64,000 nt of DNA from Pomphorhynchus laevis (taxonomy: Eukaryota; Acanthocephala; Palaeacanthocephala; Echinorhynchida; Pomphorhynchidae). This document shows positions 1-12,900 of this stretch, piece after piece. Made by a program: the position numbers and the translations under genes. How positions within the stretch are numbered: the first letter of the stretch is position 1; each line of letters begins with the position of its first letter. The notes beneath the pieces were generated by a model that was not told the origin of the DNA, searched no databases, and saw only the letters and a list, made by a program, of their open reading frames with translations. The DNA is taken from assembly GCA_012934845.2 (NCBI GenBank), contig WNNJ02001451.1, forward strand, positions 1-64,000. Reading direction: 5' to 3'.

Positions 1-816
1 AATATATTATTATATATTATTATTTATATTATTATTAATATATAAATAATATATTATTTAATATATTATTTAATATATTATTATAATAAAAATGTTTAAC
101 TGCTGCTATATTTTTGATACAAATATATAAATTATATCTTCAATTGCTACAAGTAAAATTTTGTTAGCAACTTTATCTGATTATTAAAAGGTGATTAAGA
201 AATTAATAAATTGCTCAAGAATTCCTGTATTTACCTTTTTTCTCTTCAGATGCATATTACAGTTAGATGTGGACGTAAGCATAAATTTACGAATCAATAA
301 CATCTAAAAGACGTCGTACTATTAGAATGCAGTAGTAAAATGATATATATACTTTACATAATAAACTGGTAAAGTAAATAACTGGTCATACGTGGATTTC
401 ACTTGAAATTCGCAACCCTTATTATATATTATATTTCCTGTATTGGCTGGTTTCATATTATTCTCGTGTGGTTGTTTGAATTCTATCATCATCACTGTGC
501 ACTACAATCAGCGTGGGTGGACCTTATCAGCTTATCCTGTTACTGTTTCTTCTGAACTTATTGTCGCCGAAATGCTGGTTTATAGTTGGCTTAAATACCA
601 AATTACACAATTTCTATAGTTGGTGTGGACTGTAACTATTATTCGCAATTCGATCGAATCCACCATATACTGAATTTTTTATAGTATAATAATATATTTT
701 TAATAAAATAATATTTTTAGAAAATAATAAAAATTTGTTAATAATTTTCGAAAATAGTCTTCTAATTTTTTATATTTAAATAAAAATATAAAAATGTAGC
801 TAAAATATGTTAAAAG
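1..816. other. AT-rich non-coding DNA, intron or 5' flank of gene 1
   Basis: No coding region found. Around 495-545 a piece of the SINE-like core (GTGGGTGGACCTTATCAGC-like) is present. The first 90 bp is a TA/TTA-rich tract. Confidence 0.5.
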
Positions 817-971
817 GGTAGCAACGTCTGCGGTGATCTTGTTGATCAAATTTGCAAACTATGTTCACAATTGCCGATGATCGATGCCTATATCGACAAA
901 TGCATTGAAATTAAAGATTCTAAAATTAACTCAAGTATTCATGTCGCCGATAAAATCCGCAAGCAATTTCC
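817..971 (+). CDS. Gene 1 exon 1 in window
   Basis: An open stretch of 51 codons plus two bases, preceded by a possible acceptor (TTAAAAG) and followed by GTAAGT. It contains two CxxC-like cysteines (ICKLC) and further cysteines, which could belong to a small zinc-binding module, but no family can be assigned. The two leftover bases CC combine with T of the next exon to make a proline codon. Confidence 0.5.
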
Positions 972-3900
972 GTAAGTTTTTACTTTCAAGTTACTTAAGG
1001 TTTGTTTACATGTAACACTCAACAGTAGGTTACTTACAACATGAATTACATTGATGTGTCTTTTAAGTTACTTGTACGCTGTAACAATATGCAATAATTA
1101 CTTTTGATTAAAACAAATCTAATTAGATGCAATTTCAAAGTTACCTTTTACATAATTAAAATTTGTATACATTCTGAACTTCAAAATAAATGTCTTCAAC
1201 AAAAAACTATAAACAAGGCAAATGACAATTTTAATTTTATTTACTTATGCGGTTTAGTAAAATATCCATGACGCTTTAATTTTTTAATTATTAAATTTTT
1301 AACAATTTCTAATTGTTGAAATATTAATTGTTTTTCATCTAAAAGTTGATGTGATCTTTGTGAAAACACGAGAAATAAAAAAGTTATTTTTATTGACTTT
1401 TTTAAAAAACAAATTAGAAATGCATGCATTATTTTATTTAGTATTTGGTGTGTAGCATTAATTTTCAAAACTTTCCATCATTTAAAATCTTACAAAATGC
1501 TTTTAATTGATTTTCTCGGCTCCAGTTGCCAAACAAAGCTAATTTTAATTATTTATCAACTTACCTGGCGAAATATAAATAAAATAATAAAAATATAATT
1601 TATTTGTATTTGTTTATAATTTATTGTTTAACTCTAATTTGAATTATATGAAAATTAAATTTATAATTATCATATAATTATGATATTATATTATTATATA
1701 ATATAATTGTACTTGATTGCATCTGTGAGCTGAAATTTTTCTCTGATTGTGGCACGATATTATCCTCACAGGTATTGTTCCTATTCTTGATACAGCAGGA
1801 CGCTACTAATCAGTTTGGGTGGGTCTCATCAGCTGCTGACCCATACCTACATTTCACGTTTCGACCCTTATTATCTGCTTTCTCCGTGCACTGGTGCTGA
1901 TGGGATTTGAACTCAGGACGTCTGCATCGCGATTCAAAGCTACATCCACTCAGCTGGCTGCTCCAGTGGTGTAGATACACATTTCTGTACATTACTTTTG
2001 GTAGGAGGTCGTATTCTAACGATCTATTAGAAACCTATCTAGTTGTGTGATCCGCTAGCCGGATCACTGGTTTTTCATGCTGTCACTTGCAATGAATGTT
2101 TTTAATTGTACTTGATTGCATCTGTGAGCTGAAATTTTTTCTGATTGTGGCACGATATTATCCTCACAGGTATTGATCTTATTTTTGATACAGCAGGACG
2201 CTACTAATCAGTCTGGGTGGGTATCATCAGCTGCTGACCCAGACCTACATTTCAGCTAAGAATAATAAATAAGATAATACACAAAATACGATCAATACCT
2301 GTGAGGATAATATCATGCCACAATCAGAGAAAAATATAATATAATATTCAGTTGCTTCTTTAAAACATACCGCATTGCCCCGGTGTATAACAGTGCTTAG
2401 GCGCTCCATGAGCCATGTGCAGACACGTTTTCCCCAGTGTATAGCTTTGCTCCTAAAGATTCCAGGAACTTTATTGCGAATAGACCGAAGGCTCCAAGGG
2501 TTTCGACTGCGATGGGAGTAAATTCTTACTGGCGCTTCATGAACCGACTGTATTGGCTCTTTTCTTCGGAACATCGTGCGTTGTCACCTGCCGTAGATAC
2601 TGTGTGAGATTCGTAGCTAGCGGTTGAGATGTGGAACAAGTAAAGTCTTATACTTGGATTCAACCCGCGTCCCACTGTGACACCGTAGCTCTGTCCAGCC
2701 TCTTGTCGTCGTTTCGCCACAGAAATTATAATAATTATAATTAAATAATTATATTTAAAATAATATCAAGCAGTATTGAATAAAAGTTTAAAAGTGTATA
2801 TAAAACAGTATAAAATCTTCTCTTATGTTAGTTGAAAATTTAATGGAACCAAAAAGATAAATTATAAATTTGATGAAAATTGATATTTAGGCAGCTACAT
2901 CCATCATTTTTAAAATTTTTAAAATAACAAACAAACTTTTTTGGATTACAAAATTTAGAAGGAAATATTTTAAAAGCATTTAAAATGTTTTTAGTTTATA
3001 TTGAAAGCAACGTTTCATTAGTGAGCATTGCGTTTGTGTCAAACGAAATAATTCAAACTAGAAGAGGCCTTATTATTAAACGTCAAAACATTATTATGAC
3101 GTTTGATAAATAATAATAGCTGATGGTATTGACCATATTTTATTATAATTATCGTCGACGATTGATGTTTTCATATCAACAGTTGATTTAAATATAATTT
3201 AAACTTTCAATTTATATTGTATTTATATTGAATTTTCAATCTATAAATGTGTTTATAATTAAAACTAATTTATTCAGTGATTTTATAGAAGTGTATCGAA
3301 ACATGTTTGGTTCTGTTGTATTTGTTTGTACGTTTTTGCAGTTATCTAGATTTACATAAGAATCAGATAAAAAACAAGGACTATTTGAATTCATTAATGT
3401 TTCACAAGCTTTCGATTTTTGTATATTTCGTAATTGTATTTGTCATAACGGCTTTTTTAAATACTATTGCTATATAAATTGTTTAAAATTTATTTTTGTT
3501 TATAATTAGTTATCTTTATTTATCTTAATTTATATATTGTATAAATTTACTTTTATTTTAAATTTCAATTTTAAATTTTAACTTAATATAAATTTAAATT
3601 ATATAAAATCTTGTATAATAATTTATTATTTATCTTTATTTTTGATTTATATATCGTATAAAATACGTAGACGCAGTTAACTGATCTATTTTTTTAATTG
3701 TGATATATTTGTAATATATTTACCATGTAATTGTAAATGGTAAAGGCAAGAATTTGAGCAATTTGCTGAGTATGAAACTCCGTCTCATTGTGATAACTTG
3801 TAGATTAAACAGTAGCTGCAATTACATAAGATGTTTATGTTGCATGGATATGCATAATACATCGAAATTTGAAATCAACTTAACATGACTCCAATACTCA

Positions 3901-6900
3901 GTGAGAAGTGATTTTTAATGTAAATCTAAGAGCTTAATCTACATTTGCCAAAAGCACAATACGTGGAATAACATGATAATCAACCGAATACGCTAATGAA
4001 TTACAGAAGAGAGTATATTAAAGCAAAGCATGCAGGCGAGGATGGTACAGCGATGCGTATTGTTGAAAATACTGAACATTTCAAGAGTGTGCCAATGTTT
4101 ATATTCTTCATTTTGTATATATGCATTTGCCTTATCTGTTAGTTGGGACATTGGAAAATTATGTTAAGGCTATTTGATAACGAATATTCATTCTTACTAC
4201 TGAGGCTATTAATATAGCTAGGGGTATATTTTATAATATACTATAATATAATATTTTATAAAATTATAAACTAACTAGCATCAAAATAATTAAATATTAT
4301 TGTTAAATGATAACATTTAATAATAGTTCTCGTTAATAATAATTAACGAAAACTATTAATAACTAATTAATAATCATTAATAATTAATGATAATTAATTA
4401 TCGTTATTAACGATTATTTAATACAATGCAACAATGAAAATCACACAGCTAAGCAGCGATTATATTACACAATTAAACAATTATTGTTTTTATTTTTTAA
4501 GTCATAGCATCTCAAAATACTTGCAGACGAAACTTATCAGTGGAATAAAGTCGCAGAATAACAATTTGGTAATGTCCGAACGATTTATAAATTGCAGCTG
4601 GATATTATTCAACCTATGCTATGATGAATCGACCATTATTCAACTAGTTGATGTGATCGAGTTTACATGTTATAAAAAGTAAGCTTTTTAGTCGCAAATG
4701 CTAAATTTTTAGAAGACATCAAAATCAACCGAAACTTTCAAATGTCACAAATTCAAATTCAAGTTTAAACTTGTTGACATGTATATATATTTTAAATACT
4801 TTTAAATTATTATAGAATAATATATAACACAAATATAAAATAATTATAATATATAATTATAGAGTCCGATTAACTCCATGGTTATGGAAAGCATATATAT
4901 AATTTATGAGCTGAATATAACTCCATGGTTTTAAGAGCTGAATGGTTCACATTGTGCTCCGGGAGCTTACAAGCTACAGTATCATAATCAATAATTTTGC
5001 CAAAAACAGGAGTACTGGCAAAATTCTTGATTATAAAACTGTAGCTTGTAAGCTCCTGGAGCACAGTGTGAACCATTCAGCTTTTAAATTATAAAAATAT
5101 ATCCTCAAAGGATCCTATGAGAAAACAACCAACGACATCAGTTAAATTTCCTGCTAGGTTTTCCTCGCAAGGATCCATAAGCACCAGGCAGCATTCTATA
5201 TATCTTCATCATATCAAGAAATAGAACTGATTTATTTTTGCAATATTCAATATTAAATATTACCAATAATTTTTAATTTTAGTATTCGGGTTTATGGCGT
5301 AAGTTAAGTGGCGTCAGTTAAATGACTTTATTAGTAATAACGTCACTTAATTCACTCAAACGATTTTTTTCTATTTTTAAACATGTGATTATATTATGAT
5401 GCAATTAATTGCAAATTTGATTTTAGCTTGCCTTCGAATTTGTTAAATGAATTTAATCCAGGCTACAAGCATGCTTTTAAAATGTATATTGGTATATTAC
5501 AAGCGCTAATGAACATCCCTTATTCTTGTCAGTGTTTTAATTTCGAAAGTTTGGAATCAAAATACCGAAAGTTGGAAAATCGAATTTACCAAAATAAAAT
5601 GTAATCACTTGAACTTTGAGTTCTTGTTTCATTCACATAACGTTTTTAGTTCGAACATCTTGTCAGGAGCTTTGAAATGTCAGATGGCACGTCAAATAAA
5701 TACAGAACAAAAAGTATCCTTTTTATTACTTGTCGTTTGCTTATTAATAGCACTGTTTCTAGAACTTGGGCGAAAAGCAATTCACATTTACTGATGATTG
5801 CCAATCACGACCACTGTTTGCCTTGCTCCCTTCTGAATTGGAATCTTCCAGTACTGATTTTGTATGGTATAACGTTTGCGAAACCGATGAATTTATAAGA
5901 AAAGTCGAAAAGAAAGTCAAAAGCATTTTTACGGTATTATTTTAATTATCAAACTTTTGTTTGAAATTGGCTTTTTATGTTATACCACTAGTTGTATCAA
6001 AATAGTTAATTGCTAAATGTTAATTTTTATGAAGAGTAAAGTTTTTTTTCGAGCAGAATCACGAATTTGAACTTCAGGAAAAAATTACATTTAAATACTT
6101 ATATTTTTATTAAACATAAATACTTAATATAATAATCATTAATTTGTCATTACATAGACTAAAGATACAATTGAGCAAATTTATAAACGATTCACGATCG
6201 ATGGAATTGGCAAAGAAGTTGAAATGATAAATAGATTTTGTACTCAATATGATGATCTTCATAATATCAGTGATAAATCCATAAATATCCAGCAAGGACC
6301 ACTTATTGATGAAAATGTTTACAATAATTTGGTAAGCAATTAATTATAATTTATAATTCAAAAAAAAATCGTTTCCAATTTTTAAAATAATTGAAAAGTA
6401 AATTTTATTTTTAAAAATTTAAACATTTACATTTTTTTTAAAACAAAATATCTACATTTAATGTTCCAAATTTTTTAATGTTTGATGATAAAAAACTATT
6501 ATTAATGAAACGATTTTCAAACTTATATCAGATAAAAGCAATATCCCCTATAAGCGATGTATAATAGAACTCAGATCCGGTGTCTGTATACTAATGGCTG
6601 TGGCATTATCGATGACACTGAGATCTAGCAGATCGACTCTTAAAAGCTCATGTTGACCAGTACAACTAATAAATTAATAAATTTTAAAAATTGAGGCCAA
6701 TTGTTTGCGGTGAAATATTTAATTATATATATTCTTTCTGACCATGACCTTAGCAGCTGATGATGACCCAATCAATATTACTATTATAATGTTCAATTAC
6801 CGAAAATATCATGTACTAAGATATTTATTCCATGACAAGTCTTTAAATATTTCACATTTTGTATTTCAAATCTAATATTTTCACTTTTTAATTTTAGTTT

Positions 6901-9900
6901 GCAGTCTGCCTAACCATATAATGATGGCGAAACGGCTTTCATAACCTTTGTGATAAAAGTTGGCTTATGTTCTTTTGCAGCTTCGACAACTTTGTGACAC
7001 ATTTGTGTCATTCATCTAAATTATATATTTTATAATATTGTTCAACATTCGAGTAAAAACATTTGTTTGAATTAAAGATAAGCTAAATATATTGTTATAT
7101 TGCCATATTAATATTTATTTCAATTATAAAAATATTTCTAAGTTCAAACAATTGAACATTTTCTCTGAAGCGCAATATACGTCGTATCGAGCTAAAACTT
7201 ATATGTGGTGTAAATACATAATGTGCTATCATTGTGTGATAATTTTTAGCTAATCCGAACACTTACTTGAAAAATATTCAAATTTTATTTTTTTTTAATT
7301 TAATTTTAATTTCAAACTTTACCTACACTATGCTGCAAAAACATGAAAGATGTTTTTTAAATGTCTAATAAAGGTCTTTCCTTTTCTATAATTTTTTTCT
7401 TGCCTAGTTGTGTCCGCCTTTCGGAAATGTTGCCCAATCAAGTAATGTCTCTAATGTCGTAGCTCAAACATTATAGCAGAGGCTTCCTTCTTGATAGACG
7501 ACTGATGCAATGACGTTTTATCTAGCATCTTTGAGAAATATGCAATAGGCTTAGAATGCTGGGAGAGTACTGCTCCAATGAAGTAATTCGATGCGTCGGT
7601 CTCCACAGTAAAAAAATATTGAAATCAACTCATTATGTTTTTATAACTTAATAGAGCTTATCTCCCTTGAACAACAGATATTTCAAATTTTTATTTGTTT
7701 AAAAATTAATATTAAATTTACTCGATAATATTCTTGAGCTGCTAACTTTAAAGCGAAACGTTACGTCAAACGTTTTGCTTAATTTTATATATTATATATT
7801 GTAAATTTTTATATTATATGTTATATTCTTTCTAATTATTCTTTACTATGAAATATTCAATTAAATATATTATTTCTTATGGTGATCTCTGCAGCTGATG
7901 ATGACCCAATTAATATATATTATGGTTAAAATTTTAAATTACCTAAATCTAATTTAGATTTATTTATTTGCCTTATTTATACACTTAAATCTGCACATTT
8001 AGTCACAATATACTACATTTTCAATGTGATTTATTTTCTAATTTGTTAGTTATTTATATGCTAACATATGATTTGATAGGATCAATTTGGACATCAAATA
8101 GAAGAAATTCACAAATGTCCCTTATTTTGTTTTGGTACGAAGTATAACCATAACTTAAAGCACAGTGTTAACTTCTTGTTGACTGTTCTCAATCTTAACA
8201 ATCCATCTTATGGCGGCCAGTCCATTTTTGACATTAAGTTTACCTTTGTATCTACATAAATGTTATGTGTGTAATGCTAATTCAATTTTATTTTTAGCTC
8301 AAGTTACATCAAATATTAAACGATGCTAGTTTTAATGAAGGTGATACATTAATTACTAAGGTAATGTCATATAAATTAAATTAAATTACCAATTATATTG
8401 TTAATATAATTAATTATAAATTATTATTGATTTATAATTTGTAAATTTGATTTATAAAAGCGATTCAATCTAATAAAAGCAGAATTAAATTAATAAACAT
8501 TAATTTTTATTAACTGATTAAAGGAGAGAGTAAATATAATATTATAATCTTATATTATAATATTATAATATTAAAATATAATTGAATTTTTGATAGCTAA
8601 CTGATATCATCACGATAAAATTATAAAAAGCAGTTTATAAACATTTGCTAGTAACTTTTCTGCATAAACTTTAAATTTATGAGTTCTTAAGTTTTTCTGC
8701 GATAAACTTTATCGCAGAAAAAATTTATAAAAATTATTAAAAATTAATAATAATTGAATAATTTAATTAGCACTGATAAAAATTATTAACTGATCAAAGA
8801 AGATAGTGAATTATTTAATTAATTATATTAAATCAATTATTAATAATTAATATAATAATTTATATACGAATATAATATAATAATTATTAAAATTAAATGT
8901 AATATATTAAAATTGTTACATAATTATTAAATACTATATTTAATTATATTAATAATATTTTTATAATAATATAATATTATGCTATTAGTAATTAATATTA
9001 CATTATGATATATACCTGCTTATTAAAAATTTATTTATAAAAATATTAATTAAAAAGCTGAATATATTTATTTAAAATACATATATAATTAAATTCGTTA
9101 TATTTTTATAAACAATTTAATATTATCTATATATATTTGTTATTGAACAATGCGAGAAAGCAAAAAATAGTTAAAAGGGTTAAAATTTAAAAGAATAATT
9201 TAATCAACTTATTGCATCCAATCAAGGATTTGGACATAATTCAAGCTTTAAAACACGTTACTAAGTTATAATAATAGTTTAAATTAAGCTACAAAATCGA
9301 GATTGCTTTAGGATAATCGTTATATTTGCAATTGGAAAACTACAGAAAAGATTTTAGGAGACCAAATTTTACGGTGAAATTAATTTCACCGTAAAATTTA
9401 TAAAAAAATATGATTAATTTTACCTAATTTATGCCAGCAATTTTTTTATTTTGTTTGAATTTTGTTTAAATTGTTTTATTAAGTCAAGTTTTACTGATAT
9501 ACTGCGTTACATTTAGATATTGTTTCTCTGGCTTTATATATAATTTATAAACATCTCTAGCTTTAAGAAATATTTTACTTTTAAATCAACAGTTATTATC
9601 TTTAATGCATTTAAAATGTTTAATTCTTTATTTGTAAATTATAATATAAACGAAAAGGTATTTGCAAAATGAGACAAGCTAAAATTAGTAATTATTATAA
9701 TTATTAATTACTAATTATAATTCAACTTGTGCAATAAGTCAATTTGTACAAATTTCCTAATTCAAATTTATAATTTAAACAATAAAGATGCAAATTCATA
9801 ATTTATAATTCCTAATAATATTAATAATATTAATTATTCTAATCACATAATTATAATTAATATTACAAATTAATATTGTAATTCATATGAATATTTGCAT

Positions 9901-12900
9901 TTTTTAATGAAATATGCAATATATTCTTGTCTAATATTATAAAATTATTGAATATCTGCTAAATAATCTTAGCTTGTTTGCAGAGGCGCATTTACTGTCT
10001 GTTAAAAATTTACAATTAATATATAAAATGTTCCTGCTAACTTTAATGTTCAAAGTTTTCTTGAATATTAACTTGTTTAAATGTTAATTATCTTCTTCAT
10101 TTATATTTCAGGAAGTTTATTCTAAACGAATTCCTGGGATTGTTAAGGAAATAAATTATAGCACTAGAGGAGATTGCAAGTGTGCTTTGGTTTGCACAAA
10201 AGATTTCTGTGAATTTGACCTGGTATTTAATCTCTATCTTAAATGCAGTTTTGGTTTATCGATTTAAAATATTTTTGAATTATATTTTCCTGGCAACCAA
10301 AATAATTAATTATAAATTAAACTTACCTTGTCGAACCTCATCGGATGTGCTCTGAGGTCATGGTCTAACCCTTCGATGAGATAGGGTAAGGAAATCAAGA
10401 GCCGTTTAAATTGATCGTCGGTTCGTCGGATTGTGGAATAAGCTTAAAGATACAACATTTTATTGTAACAGCTTAGCCAAATTTAAAATGAATTTACTTA
10501 TGGAGGACGAAATGATGAGTGCTACTTTTCCATATTTATGAAGATTTTATTTTAATTATTTTTGCAGTGAACCAGCCAATTAAGCTATGCTTTTGTATGT
10601 TGTTTAAATATTTTTTTTAAACATAAAACTTGATTTACAATATAAAATACATTTTAAAGTGTTTTAAAAAAGAACACAATCTTGTCATTATTAATTATTG
10701 ATTGTTCGATTCTGTGCTTCTTATATGGTGGTGAACAGCTGATCGTGCTCAGCGAATACAACGATAAGTCATTTTTGCCAGAATAATTGCAATTCCGCCT
10801 CTTAATTATATAATTTTGTCATTATAAAAGGTGCTATATACTATTGCTTTGGTACTCGCAATTGTCTCAATAGAACTACCGATTCTGTTACAGATCCACT
10901 AGCAAAGAGAAGACTGTCGGAATAAATGACGCTCGTTCTATGGTGTTTATTCTCTCTAAATAGTTATTTATTTTCCTCAATTCATGTTATTCGAAGCAAG
11001 ATTTGATACTCTTAACTGCATTTGATGGGGCGTATGCGTTGAATACGCAAATATCAATGAAGCTACAATCCATTCTGTCTTTGAAGAGCCCTGAGCACGA
11101 TAAGTCACACCTTCGCGGTCTGTTGTTTTACTTCTATTGTGGAAGCAAATTTTACAATGAAGAGATAGTCTTGACTCGATTGCTACGTTGTGGATTATTT
11201 CGCTTAGTTTAAGCCTTATCCAGGACCGGATCCTCCGGGCAATATCTTCATTTCCCAGTGAGGCCGACTTCTTCTCCATGATCAGCTTTCACACCTTGGA
11301 AGGTGGGACAGATCTTGCCGATCCCCCTCTTCTTAAAGTGGGTTTTTTAGTTCTACAGATAAGGGGCAGCTGTAGAGCCAACAAAGGAGGATACTATTGG
11401 CAATAGCAAACCTTTAGTTCTGAAATAATCAACCGTTTATGATTTGCGAGAAGGTGTAGTATGTCATCGTTTGACATCCGATCAGGAAAAGCGGAAGAGG
11501 CATAGTTAATTTTGACTTTAGGTTTCACGAACATTTGTCGGTACTCTTAAAAATGTTTGCATCTTCGTGACCAGGCCGGATGTCCTCCTCCGCAATTAAT
11601 GCAAGAGGAAGGGGCCTTGCATCTTCCATTTTTCAATGCCTGTGGACAGTCAGATGTACCACAAACCCAGCAAACTTGGGTTCTGCTGAAAGTCGATCTC
11701 TAGTGGCCCCAAGAATGATATTTTTGACAATGCGGATACATCAGACAATCTTCGTCGATTAATGCTAAGTTCAGGTTGAACCCCAGAAAGGGATTGGCCA
11801 ATGTTTTCGTTAGGAGTAAACTGGAGTCCAGATCAGCTACAATCCATTCTGTCTTTGAAGAGCCCTGAGCACGATAAGTCACACCTTCGCGGTCTGTTGT
11901 TTTACTTCTATTGTGGAAGCAAATTTTACAATGAGGAGATAATCTTGGCTCGATTGCTACGTTGTGGCTTATTTCGCTTAGTTTATACGCAAAAAATTTT
12001 TTCACGGCATCGTTCATCTATTAATAATAATGAAATATTAATAATAAGTTGAAATATTAATAAAGAATTATTGGAGATGGAGCTTTTCATCTCACCTATT
12101 AAAGTGAGATGAAAGTTTCGGAAGTAATCGATTCTTCTCAAGACTTAACAATTTTTCTATAAAGGTTGAAAGTAAGATAGTCTATCTAATTTTCGAGAAA
12201 TTAAAATGTTGTAGTGTCTTAGATTGAGTGCTACTTATTGATTTTTGAAAGCATTGATAATGCACGGAGATTGAAATCATTCTGTAATTACTAAAGATAG
12301 GATGAGCTATCAAAATATAATAAACCTTTTTGAATAATACCTTCTGCTCACTCGCATTCTTCTTGCCTGTAACTTTAAAAAGGAATAACGAAATCGATAT
12401 CTTTCATATTTGTACAAATAATACAGATTTATTTTTTAAGCAGCAGAATAGCATTGATTATTTTAATTCACATATTAATACATAAATATAGTCTTCTATT
12501 CTTAAATTAACATTTAAATCACGCATCTAAGCTTAGACTGGAGGAATTTACCTTATCCTGATATTCTCAAAGTGATCGACATATTCGACATGAAGGTGAG
12601 ATTACTGTTTATCGACTCGGTTGCAACAAAAAATTATTTCACAAATTTGATGGATATCCTTTAAACATCATTCGATTGCAATTTTTAAGCAGCATATAAG
12701 GAAACTATCATTATCACAAAATTGTCTAGACTTGTGGTTAATAAGTGGAATAGTCGTCCTGAATACTATATATTGCCTTCAAATGCTATTTTATTTAAGA
12801 AGCGATTACGAATATGTCTTGAACAAATGGATGTTATGAAGAAGCTATTTATTCTGATTTTATTAACTTTATTACTTCTACATTTTTAATTTTAATCTAT

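Larger units (their letters stand above)
6332..10111. other. Long introns around gene 1 exon 7
   Basis: Besides exon 7 and the Ty3/Gypsy fossil, only AT-rich DNA is seen. GCTGATGATGACCCAAT occurs at 6756 and 7898, a small dispersed repeat next to GAAATATTTAATTATAT-like sequence. 8370-9200 is nearly pure A/T. Confidence 0.5.
10977..12017 (-). mobile_element. Jockey/I-type LINE ORF1 fragment flanked by 151-bp direct repeats
   Basis: The minus strand between 11834 and 11212 encodes an ORF1 related to the element at 59.7 kb: NPFLGFNL, YPHCQKYHSWGH, CWVCG, CINCGGGHPAWSRRC, and a tail like the sister element. There is a stop after the first knuckle and frame breaks further on. Both sides carry the same 151-bp sequence in direct orientation (11061-11211 and 11835-11985), with a few differences. 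The copy at 11835-11985 reads in frame into the ORF1 fragment (YRAQGSSKTEWIVA). Confidence 0.65.

Noticed and set aside
1870-1975. A genuine tRNA gene on the minus strand
   Set aside because: The A and B boxes are present, but the acceptor stem and anticodon arm do not pair, and the sequence is part of a repeat family; a SINE head is more likely.
6895-8230. Further parts of the Ty3/Gypsy fossil around 7.0 and 8.1 kb
   Set aside because: Composition is suggestive but no protein motif could be recognised, so the element was limited to the piece that can be named.
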